64,000 nt of DNA from Odoribacter sp. (lineage in GTDB: Bacteria > Bacteroidota > Bacteroidia > Bacteroidales > Prolixibacteraceae), in the NCBI GenBank assembly GCA_013824715.1, contig PNOH01000017.1, forward strand, positions 1-64,000. The letters are read 5' to 3'. Each line of letters starts with the position of its first letter. The first letter of the stretch is position 1. The notes beneath the pieces are model-generated. The model searched no databases and was not told where the DNA came from. It worked only from the letters and a program-made list of their open reading frames with translations. The position numbers and the translations under genes are program-made. Positions 37,526 through 47,221 of the stretch are shown here, in pieces.

Positions 37526-38089
37526 ATGAAACGACTCTTTATTGGTATTCCTATTGAATCGGAAAGTGCCGCAATTCAAGCTAAAAACTGGAAAAACAGT
37601 CCGGAGTTGAACGGCCATGTGTTGAAGTGGCTGAATTTCGAAAACTGGCACGTCACCCTTATTTTTCTGGGAGATACTCCTGAAACTACGATCCCCAAAC
37701 TTCAGGAACTAATAACGCAATTTTTTGCCGGAATTCAGTCTTTCAGTACCAATTTGAGAGGGACCGGTGTTTTCCCAAATTCAAACAATCCCAAAGTTCT
37801 TTGGTTGGGTATTGAAAACTTACAACCGCTGATGCCTGCACAAATCCGTTTAGTTGATGCGCTTAAGCAAAATGGGTTTTTACTGGAAAATAAACCACTC
37901 AAACCTCACCTGACTCTGGCCCGGATAAAAAACTCGGCAAACCGCATTGCGATTGATTCGTTGATTGGCCAATATCAATATTTCGATTTCGGTTCGGTTA
38001 CGATTGACCGGGTGATTCTGTACGAAAGCATCTCCACTCCCGGCGGGCCGGTTTACCAACCTTTGTTTGTTTCAAGACTGATCCGATGA
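37526..38089 (+). CDS. thpR: RNA 2',3'-cyclic phosphodiesterase ThpR (2H family)
   Basis: A 187-residue protein of the 2H phosphoesterase family. Both catalytic H-x-T motifs are present: WHVTLIFLG (about 40-48) and PHLTLARI (about 126-133). Enzymes of this family open 2',3'-cyclic phosphates on RNA ends. The start MKRLFIGIPIE is typical. Its stop codon lies inside the stem of a 13-bp hairpin (38077-38110). Confidence 0.87.
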   Translation: MKRLFIGIPIESESAAIQAKNWKNSPELNGHVLKWLNFENWHVTLIFLGDTPETTIPKLQELITQFFAGIQSFSTNLRGTGVFPNSNNPKVLWLGIENLQPLMPAQIRLVDALKQNGFLLENKPLKPHLTLARIKNSANRIAIDSLIGQYQYFDFGSVTIDRVILYESISTPGGPVYQPLFVSRLIR

Positions 38090-38110
38090 CTTCGAGTTCA
38101 TCGGATCAGT
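38077..38110. terminator. Hairpin overlapping the thpR stop codon
   Basis: ACTGATCCGATGA and TCATCGGATCAGT are perfect 13-bp arms around CTTCGAGT. The TGA in the left arm is the thpR stop. No T-run follows on the + strand, so it may stabilise the mRNA end rather than act alone as a terminator. Confidence 0.5.
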
Positions 38111-38124
38111 AATATCCAGTTATT

Positions 38125-38157
38125 AGTCAAGGCTTTACTTCAAGTGAAACCTTGACT
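38125..38157. terminator. Hairpin downstream of the GH26 gene
   Basis: AGTCAAGG (38125-38132) pairs with CCTTGACT (38150-38157), with partial pairing continuing inward. It lies 7 bp past the GH26 stop, between convergent genes. T-run support is weak. Confidence 0.45.
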
Positions 38158-38163
38158 TTCAGC

Positions 38164-39246
38164 TTATTTGATATCCTTCAAAAACATCGTTTTCGGGTCG
38201 TTATAGAATTTTACAAAATCCTGCTCGCTGGGGCAGCCTTTGTAGGGGCCGAATGCCACGCGTGGTGGTTGATTAAATGGATTCCTCCATACCAAAGCAT
38301 ACGAAATATGATAGGAGCGCAAAGTTTCGAGTACTGTTTTTGTCCACCATTCCGTATTTTTCGAAATTGGGCCACCAGCTTCGGTCACTGCTACTATTTT
38401 TCCTTTTTCAGCGCCAATTTTGGTAAGCATCATTGCGCAATTACCAAGTGTTGACGCATATTCCGGGCCTCGGTCATACAAGTCGAACCCGAGCAAATCA
38501 ATCAGGTCGTCACCGGGGTAGCGATCCAGATATTCTTCTTCAGTTGCAAAGCGGTCGGTTGAATAGGCATAAAGCAAATGATGGAGGTTCTTTTCGTTCC
38601 GTAGATAGTTTACAGTGAAGCGCCAAAGTGTTTTATATTCGTCAACTGTGCAAAGGTTTTTTCCCCACCAGAACCAACTTCCGGTATGCTCATGGAAAGG
38701 ACGGAAAAAAACCGGAATTAATGTGCCTTTTTCAGTTTTCAGGCTAAGCATAAATGTGGCCAGTTTATCGAGGTATTGTAAATATACCTGGTGTTTTTCG
38801 CCGCCCGGAAGCATAGATGCTACGGTCTTTTTTGAAGTTACATCCCAGGCTGTACCGCCAGTCAGCACATTGCGGAAATGCCAACTGATCGTATTGATTC
38901 CACCCATTTTGTTAGCATCCTGGATACCTTTTCTGATATTATCGAAATATACAGAGTCGAGGCTGTATTTATCTCCAAGTTCCAGATGTCCCAGTTCCCA
39001 ACCAAAAATGGCCGGATGGTCGCCACAAACGTCTTTCACATCGGAACGGCCTTCTTCGGCATACCAGCCCGTTCCGTAGGCGAAGGCATCCTGATGACCG
39101 AACATCAGTCCTTTTTGCTGAAGTTTCAGCATTTTTTGATACAATTTTGCGGCGTCAGGAGTCGCTTTCGGGTCGGAAGGATGGGGCCTGGCGGCGAACA
39201 TAGCGTAACTTGTGATGATGAGAAGAATGGTTAGTAGTTTTTTCAT
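38164..39246 (-). CDS. Beta-mannanase, GH26
   Basis: A 360-residue exported protein (signal peptide about 1-19, ending YAMFAA). Single GH26 TIM-barrel. The acid/base Glu lies in FRPFHEHTGSWFWWG (about 184) and the nucleophile Glu in AVTEAGG (about 287). Enzymes of this type cut beta-1,4-mannan or glucomannan. No T9SS domain or binding module, so it may act in the periplasm on oligomers, unlike the neighbouring GH26 (39461-41071), which is secreted. Last gene of the degradation locus. Confidence 0.9.
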   Translation of the reverse strand: MKKLLTILLIITSYAMFAARPHPSDPKATPDAAKLYQKMLKLQQKGLMFGHQDAFAYGTGWYAEEGRSDVKDVCGDHPAIFGWELGHLELGDKYSLDSVYFDNIRKGIQDANKMGGINTISWHFRNVLTGGTAWDVTSKKTVASMLPGGEKHQVYLQYLDKLATFMLSLKTEKGTLIPVFFRPFHEHTGSWFWWGKNLCTVDEYKTLWRFTVNYLRNEKNLHHLLYAYSTDRFATEEEYLDRYPGDDLIDLLGFDLYDRGPEYASTLGNCAMMLTKIGAEKGKIVAVTEAGGPISKNTEWWTKTVLETLRSYHISYALVWRNPFNQPPRVAFGPYKGCPSEQDFVKFYNDPKTMFLKDIK

Positions 39247-39305
39247 TTTATAGTTATTTGGTTGTCATTTGTTTCACGTCATTTGATAGTCATTAAGTTG
39301 TCATC
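39247..39305. repeat. Intergenic repeat, GTCATT class
   Basis: Words TTGTCATT, GTCATTTG and TAGTCATTAAGTTGTCATC follow one another directly upstream of the GH26 gene. A related array in the opposite orientation lies at 47222-47295 (TAGTCATTAGGTTGTCATT on its minus strand; 17 of 19 positions match). Confidence 0.55.
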
Positions 39306-39404
39306 CGAAGGTAACATCCCTTCAGGAATTATCTTCAACGCCCAGATCAGGATCAGTTCCCAAATAATTACATGGTTTTATTTCTGGATTCTTTTGTTTC
39401 TTAT

Positions 39405-39459
39405 TTGGATATTGGATATTGGGTATTTGAATATTGGGTATTTGAATATTCAATATTTC
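39405..39459. repeat. Tandem repeat, ATATTGGG class
   Basis: GGGTATTTGAATATT occurs twice in tandem (39421-39435 and 39436-39450), after two copies of TTGGATA-like words and before CAATATTTC. It lies directly 3' of the second GH26 gene and may form the 3' end of its transcript. Confidence 0.6.
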
Positions 39460-39460
39460 T

Positions 39461-41071
39461 TTACCTCTTAAAAACTTTTACTGCGTCCTCACTGTCAGCT
39501 TTTATCAAATACATTCCTGAAGCAAAACCTACCATTGAAATTTCTGTCGTGTTCGATTCGGGTTTAATCGTTTTTATGATATTTCCGAGTAAATTGTAAA
39601 CAATTATCGCTTTTGAAATTCCTTCAGTCTGAACATTGAACTGATTGTTGAAAAAAGTCGGGAACACCTTGTAGTTGTTCTTTTCAGAATTCCTCATCCC
39701 TGTTACCGGCGGGGTTACATACGTTTTCAGGTTAGGCATTTCATCGAGTGTCAGCACATAATCGCTGGCAAACATTTTCTTCCATAAATCGAGTGGATTG
39801 TGTTTGGAAAGGCGCGTAAACTCTCCGTTCCATGGCATAAACCATGACCAGCCGGCTCCATCTTTGATCAGATTATCGACATCAGGGAATGAACCACTTT
39901 CGCTGATAGTGACCATTTTCTTTCCTGAATACCGGCTGGTCAGGTCATTAAATTCGAGTATTTGTGAACTATGGTCCCCTTCTTTATAAATGTCGCGCCC
40001 AACAATGTCCACATAATCGTCGCCCGGATACCAGTCATCGTCGTTGGGTTCGCGTGTCCATACCCAGATCAGGTTGTGCAGGCCGTTCACATTTACCATT
40101 CGGTCGAACATGAGCTGCCACAATTTTTTGCAGGGCGCAGCGCCTTTGGCGCCCCACCAGAACCAGCCGCCGGCCGCTTCGTGCAGAGGCCGCCAGATAA
40201 TGGGTATTTTGTTGTCCTGAAACCGTTTTAACAATCCTGAAGTGTAATCAATGTCCTTGATCATTGCCTTGTACTCGGCTGAGGTTTCATCAAATATTTT
40301 GGAAATGTCGAAGCTGGTTTTAGCAGTATAAAACTCCTCTGTTACACGTGAAGGGTCGCGCCAGTGCCAGTGAAAATTCACAATCCCGTTCTTGTCGTAC
40401 CAGGCTTTGCCCTGATTAAAAGGATCGTTCTCGTTGTACCAGGTATAATTCCGGCCACAAAACAGAAAGTCAAGTCCTACCAATGCCGGACTCTTTCCGG
40501 CGTTGGTTTTTAACCAGGTGGCTTCTGATACTTCTGATACCCCTGAGATTATTTTTTTGCCGTAATTGTCGATCAGAAACTGGTATAACCGCTTAGTCTC
40601 GTCAGTCGGATTTGGGGTAACCAGTGTTTGATTCGTGGTGATGAGGGTTGCGTGATCAATTTTCTCCAGTTCGATGTAATCAATGTTGATCCAACCCCAT
40701 GATTTGATAATTTCAACTTTATGGTTTCCGGCAACCAGTTTCACCTCACTTGCCATCTTCACTTTGGTATAACTGGCATTCTGGTAAGTTGAAAACGTTA
40801 TTGAAGTTCCATCTACAAACAGGTAGTTGGCCTTAAATCCGCTTGGCGATGAAACCTGAATGTAAATGTTGTATATCCCTTCTGATGTAAAATTCAGGTT
40901 AAAGGTTAGGTTTCCTTCTCCCTGAGCTACATAATAACCTCCGGAAATTGCGCTACTGGCTTGTTTGGAAGCCCCGCCCGAAAGGGTTGCAGATTCGGCT
41001 TCATACTTTTGACCGAAACCAATGAAAGCCGGCATCAGAAAAATGAGGAGCAAATAGATTTTTTTATTCAT
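39461..41071 (-). CDS. T9SS-secreted beta-mannanase, CBM35-like + GH26
   Basis: A 536-residue protein. Signal peptide (about 1-20), a CBM35/CBM6-like carbohydrate-binding domain (about 22-135; YEAESATLSGGA), GH26 catalytic domain (about 155-450) with acid/base Glu in WRPLHEAAGGWFWWGAKG (about 296) and nucleophile Glu in ISESGSF (about 391), and a T9SS C-terminal domain ending YLIKADSEDAVKVFKR. It should be secreted to the surface or medium to attack mannan. The paralogue downstream lacks binding and sorting domains, so division between outside and periplasm is likely. Confidence 0.9.
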   Translation of the reverse strand: MNKKIYLLLIFLMPAFIGFGQKYEAESATLSGGASKQASSAISGGYYVAQGEGNLTFNLNFTSEGIYNIYIQVSSPSGFKANYLFVDGTSITFSTYQNASYTKVKMASEVKLVAGNHKVEIIKSWGWINIDYIELEKIDHATLITTNQTLVTPNPTDETKRLYQFLIDNYGKKIISGVSEVSEATWLKTNAGKSPALVGLDFLFCGRNYTWYNENDPFNQGKAWYDKNGIVNFHWHWRDPSRVTEEFYTAKTSFDISKIFDETSAEYKAMIKDIDYTSGLLKRFQDNKIPIIWRPLHEAAGGWFWWGAKGAAPCKKLWQLMFDRMVNVNGLHNLIWVWTREPNDDDWYPGDDYVDIVGRDIYKEGDHSSQILEFNDLTSRYSGKKMVTISESGSFPDVDNLIKDGAGWSWFMPWNGEFTRLSKHNPLDLWKKMFASDYVLTLDEMPNLKTYVTPPVTGMRNSEKNNYKVFPTFFNNQFNVQTEGISKAIIVYNLLGNIIKTIKPESNTTEISMVGFASGMYLIKADSEDAVKVFKR

Positions 41072-41136
41072 AAAATGGATTGAAGGACTGATTTACTGAA
41101 GGATTGAAAAGGCTGCTTACTGTGACTGACCACTGA

Positions 41137-41817
41137 TCACTTCATTGTTGAAATATTCCGGAAAATGGCAGTTGCAGTTTCTTTGACGTTGTGCGAAGTT
41201 ACTGCCAGACCCAGATATACTTTTTGAGCTAATTCCATCGTGAATGTGGTGAATGCCTTCCATGATTTTCCGTCGGCGCTGTAATAGCCTGTGAATTCGT
41301 TTCCTGCCCGTTTTAACCTGATCCAGGTGTTTGGATAGTTCACCGGGAATTCCGGAGTTCCATCAAATTTTTTCGGATAAATGGCTTTCATTTCGCCCCC
41401 TTTCTCTTTTCGGTACTGAAATTCGTAACCGCCATTGTTCTTGTTTCGTGGGTTGTTGTTCGGGAAAACCTGAAAAAAGATGTGTCGGCTGTTGTTCGAA
41501 AGTTCTTCACGGGCCATGATGCCAGCTTTGGTGTACAGGTGCGGAGCAGTCAGGCTTTCGATTCGTGCAACCAGATCAAAATCGCCGGTCTGTTCGAAAT
41601 AAGCAAATCCAAATTCGTCACGTGTTCCCCATACATCGGCTCCACCTGCGGTAATTCCGATGCCATCCTTTAAACTACCAAGCACCCCACGAAGTTCAGG
41701 ATTACCTATATCGGCATGTTTAAATTTTTTTAACTGAATCGCTTTGTCTCTGGCCGAAAGCGATAATCCTACTGCCAGTAGGAGGATCAAAAGAAAGGAA
41801 ATGTTCTTTTTTTGCAT
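41137..41817 (-). CDS. DUF1349-like lectin-fold protein, exported
   Basis: A 226-residue protein with signal peptide (about 1-21). A single concanavalin-like beta-sandwich of the DUF1349 type (GGADVWGTRDEFGFAYFEQ, later FTGYYSADGKSWKAFTTF). Such domains occur next to glycosidases and are thought to bind carbohydrates; no catalytic residues are evident. The upstream esterase gene ends 11 bp away on the same strand. Confidence 0.72.
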   Translation of the reverse strand: MQKKNISFLLILLLAVGLSLSARDKAIQLKKFKHADIGNPELRGVLGSLKDGIGITAGGADVWGTRDEFGFAYFEQTGDFDLVARIESLTAPHLYTKAGIMAREELSNNSRHIFFQVFPNNNPRNKNNGGYEFQYRKEKGGEMKAIYPKKFDGTPEFPVNYPNTWIRLKRAGNEFTGYYSADGKSWKAFTTFTMELAQKVYLGLAVTSHNVKETATAIFRNISTMK

Positions 41818-41828
41818 ATTGGTAAGGT

Positions 41829-44228
41829 TTAAAGTTTGATAATTTTTTCGGTTTGAACTCTTTTGTCGCCTTCAAAGCGGATCAGGTATTTTCCAGCGCT
41901 CAGAAATTTGACATCTAAAGTTTGGTTCTCAGCAATACGTCCTTGTTTCAGAACCTGTCCAATTACGCTGAGAATGGAATACCTGTAAAAGTATTCAATG
42001 CCTGAAAGATACAATTTATCGTGGGTAGGAGTGGGGAAGACTGTAAGTTTTTTCTGCTTTTCCAGTTCAGTTGTTTCTGAAGGGATTTCGCGTGTAACCG
42101 TTATCGTTCCGAGGTTATATTCGGCATAATCGAAATAAATCCGCATGACCTGAACGCCCTTTTTCAATGCGATTCCTGATACTGTTTTTGCCGAAAAATT
42201 CGAATAACTTCCGGTTGATGCAACTGAAACTTGTCCGGTTTTGTCCACGCCATCCAATTCGATGTGAAACTTACCGTATCGGCCAGCGGTGGCAAAAAGG
42301 ATTTCGAAGGTATAATTTCCATCCTGAAGCACATCTACTGTAAATTCCAGCCATTCGCCACTTGCAATTCCACCGATTGTCCCCTCCGGAAGCCTGAACT
42401 CGGTATCAACACCCTGTTCCTTTCGGATACCGTCGCCATCATTATTTGCGGTCAGGTCGTGGTAGCTAACACCTTCGCCGCCTTCATCGTAATAAGTTGG
42501 ATTAATTATTCCGGGTATCAATACAGGAACTCCATTGGGGTAGGCCGATTGGATTCCTGAATTTACAACAACCGTAAAGCTTTTTGTTACCGACATGCTT
42601 TCACCTTTCGCAATAAAGGTATAGATGGTCGTAATATCAGGTTTCAGCTCCAAAGATCCGTTTATCGGAATTAATTCGCCATTCAGGCTAACTTCCGAAG
42701 CGCCAAAGCTTGTCCAGTCAATCCGGCATGTTTCGCCACGTATAATCGCTTTTGAACCGATCTGTACACTTGCTTTTACAGGATGAATATAGGCAGGCAT
42801 GTTGGTTCGGAAAGGTGTTGCCGGTAATCCTTCGTTGTTGTACAAACTGGCTGACGCGGCATCGGCCCAGGCATACCTGACCTGTTTTGGAGAGCTTATC
42901 TGATCATTCCACACCAACAAAGTATGACCATCAATCAACGTTTTTGCCGGGGAAAATACCAGGTTGTCGCCTGCAATTTCGAACTGGTTGGGAGCATTGT
43001 TTTCAGCTTTTAATCCGGAGCCGGAGTAGTCGAAATTTAGCCTGATTTTATTTGCCTCAATCTGCATGGATTTGTACTGAGGTCCGGAGAAAACCAGGTT
43101 CGGCTGCCCGTAGTTTTTTGCCAATGCCAGTAACGCAAGCCGGTGTCCGATAGGTTCTTTTTTTGCGGGGTGAATGTTTGCTGCATCACCAAGATCCAAA
43201 GTTCCGGCCATCCCTGTATTTTTCAACTTCTGTGCATAAGCCTGAGCCTCCCAGGTTTCGGGCAATGCACCTCCATAACCACCAAATGGGGCCAGTTGTA
43301 CGAAATAAAATGGCAATTCCTGCTTAAAATCATTCCTCCAGCCTTCAATCATGGCCGGGAAAAGTTCGGTGAGCTGTTGGGCCCTGCCCACGTTTGTTTC
43401 GCCCTGATACCAAAGTACACCGGCAAAAGTGAACGGAACAACCGGGGCAATCATGCCGTTGTATAGCACTGTGGGTGTAAAATTGTCGTCAGTTTTTGTG
43501 GGTGTCCAGGGACCTTTATTTTTGAAATCGGTTACCAGTTGAAGCGATGTTGGATTGGCCCAGGTTTCACAACTTGATCCTCCCCATGCGCTCAGTACCA
43601 ACCCGATTGGTATTTTTAATTGTGCAAAAAGTTCTTTTCCGAAGAAATAGCCTACGGCACTGAACGATTTTGCTGAAGCAGGAGAACATGCAGTCCAGGC
43701 GCTGGTCGTCCAGTTTTTCTCCATGTTTGCCATTGGTAATGCTGATGATTTCTTTCCGGCAATCAGTAGCCGGATGTGGGGATAGTTGGCAGCAGCAATG
43801 GCCTGGGCGCTGCCTTCAACCGGTGCGCCAGTCCAGCCCTCGAGCTGCATTTCCATGTTCGACTGGCCCGACAGTAACCACACTTCACCAATCAAAACAT
43901 CTTTCAGCAGAATGGTATTGGCGCCTTTGATGGTTATCGTATATGAAGTGCCATCAGTTTTAGCTGCGGGAGTGCTGAGTTTCAGAATCCACTTTTTAGT
44001 TGCAGCGGTTGCTGTTTTTACCGTTTTGTTGTTCCAGCTTCCGGTAACGGCAATGGTATCGCCCGGATTGGCCCAACCCCATAGATTTACATCGCTGTTT
44101 TGCTGCAAAACCATGCCGTTGGTAAACATGTTTGACACGGTTACCTGCGCAGAAAGGTGCTGCGGAATAGCTAAAAGCAGTAGAATTCCAACGATAAACA
44201 GATGATATTTGAAATTGAAATAACTCAT
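41829..44228 (-). CDS. T9SS-secreted sialate O-acetylesterase-type carbohydrate esterase
   Basis: About 799 residues from ATG 44226-44228, the one preceding the signal peptide. The SGNH-type esterase domain (about 30-480) shows the serine block LSGQSNMEM (about 120), VLWYQGETN, and the His block NIHPAKKEPIGHRLA. It likely removes acetyl groups from hemicellulose (mannan or xylan) despite the family name. A C-terminal CBM6-like module (about 570-710) and T9SS domain follow, closely resembling those of the double GH5 protein. Located between DUF1349-like and restriction genes. Confidence 0.85.
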   Translation of the reverse strand: MSYFNFKYHLFIVGILLLLAIPQHLSAQVTVSNMFTNGMVLQQNSDVNLWGWANPGDTIAVTGSWNNKTVKTATAATKKWILKLSTPAAKTDGTSYTITIKGANTILLKDVLIGEVWLLSGQSNMEMQLEGWTGAPVEGSAQAIAAANYPHIRLLIAGKKSSALPMANMEKNWTTSAWTACSPASAKSFSAVGYFFGKELFAQLKIPIGLVLSAWGGSSCETWANPTSLQLVTDFKNKGPWTPTKTDDNFTPTVLYNGMIAPVVPFTFAGVLWYQGETNVGRAQQLTELFPAMIEGWRNDFKQELPFYFVQLAPFGGYGGALPETWEAQAYAQKLKNTGMAGTLDLGDAANIHPAKKEPIGHRLALLALAKNYGQPNLVFSGPQYKSMQIEANKIRLNFDYSGSGLKAENNAPNQFEIAGDNLVFSPAKTLIDGHTLLVWNDQISSPKQVRYAWADAASASLYNNEGLPATPFRTNMPAYIHPVKASVQIGSKAIIRGETCRIDWTSFGASEVSLNGELIPINGSLELKPDITTIYTFIAKGESMSVTKSFTVVVNSGIQSAYPNGVPVLIPGIINPTYYDEGGEGVSYHDLTANNDGDGIRKEQGVDTEFRLPEGTIGGIASGEWLEFTVDVLQDGNYTFEILFATAGRYGKFHIELDGVDKTGQVSVASTGSYSNFSAKTVSGIALKKGVQVMRIYFDYAEYNLGTITVTREIPSETTELEKQKKLTVFPTPTHDKLYLSGIEYFYRYSILSVIGQVLKQGRIAENQTLDVKFLSAGKYLIRFEGDKRVQTEKIIKL

Positions 44229-44305
44229 AATGTGCATGTTTATTCTTATAATAGGTGATTGTTTTGCAACTGACATTTGACCGTTGAATTTGGATTATGA
44301 GATTG

Positions 44306-47191
44306 CTATTTGATTTTATTTTTTGTTTTTGTAAAAAGGTCAGCCGTATATTTTTCGTAGAGTTCAAATAAAAACACCATTCGGTTCGCTTCGCTTGTAA
44401 ATGGTTGTGAACGGTAAGCCAGGTCAACTGCTTTGTCAAGTTCGTTGTGTGCTTTTACCATTGCAGGTGGCATGGTCAAAGAATTGTACAAATCCGCAAG
44501 GGAACAAGCTCCCTTATTTTGAAATGTTGCCCTGGTTTCCAATACTTTTTGTGCCTTTTCTTCGATGATTTTGATTTGTTTGTCAGTTGGATTTTCAGGA
44601 AATGGAAAGTTATTATAAACAATACTTGCTGAATATTGATAATCGCTTTTCATTCTTCCACAAGTAGTTTTCATCCAACACATGTGGATTATTGATGACA
44701 TTATGCCAAACATATACAAGTTTGCATTTGGAATAATTAAAGCACTGCCGCTAGTAATAGTTGAAGGTTCTAAAATGCCGACAGGAATATATCTCCTGTT
44801 TTCGGATGATACTTTTGGAATGATAATGTAATTTGTAACCGGCTGTCTTATCTCACCGAAAAGCATAGGCTTTTCAGCCAACTTTCTTGTTGCTTCCCTA
44901 TTGCTTCCTAATCGAAATATCCTTGTTTTTTCAATTCTGTCAAGTATGAAACTTGATTTATTTAGCAAATCCGGTTCAATATCTTGTAGCCATAAACACC
45001 AGCGTTTTTTATTATTTATAAATTCATCGCCACCAGTATAATGCTTAATTGCAACATCAATAAAAGGTTCTTTCTGCAAAGCAAGTTCCTTTTCGTCATC
45101 TGTTAAAATTAAATGTCCGTCGTCAATTGGCATACTGCCATAATTCATCTCAGGAACTTTACAAATTGGTGATTTTCTATTCTCCACCGTTATGTCTTTC
45201 CCTTCAACTAAAAATGGATTGATGTTTTTAACTTTAATTTCGTGCGGTTCACCTTTAATGTCTTCGTATTCATAAATTTTTTTGTTATTCGTGTCGTAAT
45301 TGGAAAAGCCGATAATAACACAATGAACAGCAGCCTTCCCCCGGGCTTCGTTGCTCCATCTAAAAGTTCTGTGGGCAAAGTGAATCTTTATTTTGTACAG
45401 ATTAAAAAGTATATTCCAAAGTATTCCAACTTGCTCACCTTGCGAAATGGAGTTAGTTGAAACAAATGCGCCCTTTGTTTGGGTGTTTTGAATAATTTGT
45501 GCTGTTTTTATGTACCAGCAGGTCACATAATCTAAAACGCCTGTTCCTTTTATTCCTTTAAAAACCAACTCTAAATCGGCTTTTTGAGCAATGTTTTGTT
45601 CTTTCTTACCGATAAAAGGCGGGTTTCCCATAATATAATCGAAAGTGTTTTTAACCTCATACAATATTGGTTGAACATTACGTTCGTCAATTATGGTTAG
45701 ATTTTCTGTTTTGATATTTACATTTCTGTAATTAGCCTGAGGTTCATTTAAAATTACAGTTGTGTTTTTTGCATGTAAATCAATTGATTCATCTGTAATC
45801 AAATTTTTCCAGTCAATTTGCAATGCGTTACCATGGACAATCTTTGGCGCCTTTTTTAGTGGTAAACGAACAAAGTATTGCCCAAACTCGTTGCTGATTT
45901 GCAAGTTCATTTGGTGATCAATTAACCACATTGCAACTTCTGCTATTCGAGCCGGAAATTCTTCGGATTCAATGCCATACATCATATCAACATCAAGCCA
46001 AATAATATCCTGAACATTTAAAACCATTTGTCCGGTTTTATTCAGAGCCCTTAAAATTTCAAGTTCCAACAAACGTAATTCACGGTAAGTAATAACAAGG
46101 AAATTTCCGCAGCCACAGGCTGGGTCAAGGAATTTGAGCTTACTTATTCTTTTATGAAATTCGGTGAGTTTATTTTTGTTGTCTTTGATGCTTTCAAATT
46201 CCTTCCAAAGTTCATCCAGAAAAAGTGGTTTGATGAGTTTCAAGATGTTGGTTTCGCTGGTGTAATGTGCGCCAAGGTTTCTGCGTTCTTTTGGGTTCAT
46301 TACACTTTGAAACATGGAACCAAAAATGGCGGGCGAAATCTTCGTCCAGTCCGTGTAACAACAGTCTAACAAAGCCTGCCGCATTTTGCTGTCGAAACTT
46401 GCAGTTGGCAATATTTCTTCAAAAAGCTTCCCGTTTACATACGGAAAGTCGGCAAGTTGTTCGTCGAGGTTTTTAAAGCGGTTTTCATTAGCCGTGTTCA
46501 ATACCTGAAAAAGTTCCTGTAACCTGGCCGCAAGGTCGCTACCGTCCTCACTGGTACGCTGTTCAATATAGTCCTGGAATTGTTGTTTCTCAAAAATGGT
46601 AGTGTCTTCGGCAAATAAACAGAAAAGTATGCGTACAAGGTAAACTTCCAATGGGTGCCCTTCATAACCAATTTCTTTCAACCGGTCGTGAAGTTTACCC
46701 ATTAACTCCGCTGCTTTAATGTTAGCAGGGTCTTGCTCTTTGTAAACCTTTTTTTGATACCCTAAAAGATAACTGAAAAGACGAACGTTTTTTACTAATT
46801 CATTCAGTTTAAACTCTTCAGTTTTATTGTCTTCAAGGTCATAAAGCCTGAAATTCTCAAAATCAGAAATAAGAATGTATTTCGGTAATTCGTGTTGTTT
46901 TAGTCCGTAGGTATAATCAATTGCTTGCTGGTAGGCTTTATCAAGATTTTTGCCCCGGCTTTTCATTTCAACTAAGATCGTGCCTTTCCAAAGCAGATCA
47001 ATGTAACCATCTTTTTCGTCAAGCTTTTTGATCCGATGTTCAAACGTCGAAACCCGTTTACGGCTGATTCCAAACACGTTAAAAAATTCAACCAAAAATG
47101 GTTTTGCATCTGCTTCTTCGTTTGATGTGCCTGCCCATTCTTTTGAAAAAGTTACTGCGCGTTCCTTTATTTCATTCCAGCTTAAGGCCAT
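44306..47191 (-). CDS. Type IIL (MmeI-like) restriction-modification enzyme
   Basis: A 961-residue single-chain restriction and methylation protein. N-terminal PD-(D/E)XK nuclease: GYIDLLWKGTILVEMKSRG (Asp, then E-x-K, about 78-96). Then a helical spacer; a gamma-type N6-adenine methyltransferase with motif I FLDPACGCGNFL (about 360) and motif IV NPPF (about 524); C-terminal target recognition and helical domains. One such gene alone both cuts and protects DNA; the target sequence cannot be read from it. It lies among carbohydrate genes with which it has no functional link, suggesting horizontal insertion. Codons look more AT-rich than neighbouring GH genes. Confidence 0.88.
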   Translation of the reverse strand: MALSWNEIKERAVTFSKEWAGTSNEEADAKPFLVEFFNVFGISRKRVSTFEHRIKKLDEKDGYIDLLWKGTILVEMKSRGKNLDKAYQQAIDYTYGLKQHELPKYILISDFENFRLYDLEDNKTEEFKLNELVKNVRLFSYLLGYQKKVYKEQDPANIKAAELMGKLHDRLKEIGYEGHPLEVYLVRILFCLFAEDTTIFEKQQFQDYIEQRTSEDGSDLAARLQELFQVLNTANENRFKNLDEQLADFPYVNGKLFEEILPTASFDSKMRQALLDCCYTDWTKISPAIFGSMFQSVMNPKERRNLGAHYTSETNILKLIKPLFLDELWKEFESIKDNKNKLTEFHKRISKLKFLDPACGCGNFLVITYRELRLLELEILRALNKTGQMVLNVQDIIWLDVDMMYGIESEEFPARIAEVAMWLIDHQMNLQISNEFGQYFVRLPLKKAPKIVHGNALQIDWKNLITDESIDLHAKNTTVILNEPQANYRNVNIKTENLTIIDERNVQPILYEVKNTFDYIMGNPPFIGKKEQNIAQKADLELVFKGIKGTGVLDYVTCWYIKTAQIIQNTQTKGAFVSTNSISQGEQVGILWNILFNLYKIKIHFAHRTFRWSNEARGKAAVHCVIIGFSNYDTNNKKIYEYEDIKGEPHEIKVKNINPFLVEGKDITVENRKSPICKVPEMNYGSMPIDDGHLILTDDEKELALQKEPFIDVAIKHYTGGDEFINNKKRWCLWLQDIEPDLLNKSSFILDRIEKTRIFRLGSNREATRKLAEKPMLFGEIRQPVTNYIIIPKVSSENRRYIPVGILEPSTITSGSALIIPNANLYMFGIMSSIIHMCWMKTTCGRMKSDYQYSASIVYNNFPFPENPTDKQIKIIEEKAQKVLETRATFQNKGACSLADLYNSLTMPPAMVKAHNELDKAVDLAYRSQPFTSEANRMVFLFELYEKYTADLFTKTKNKIK

Positions 47192-47221
47192 AAATTTAAT
47201 CTGTTAAAAGAATGCAAGTTA

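Noticed and set aside
44306-47191. Restriction gene as part of a larger defence island
   Set aside because: No other defence gene is recognised on either side; neighbours are carbohydrate enzymes.
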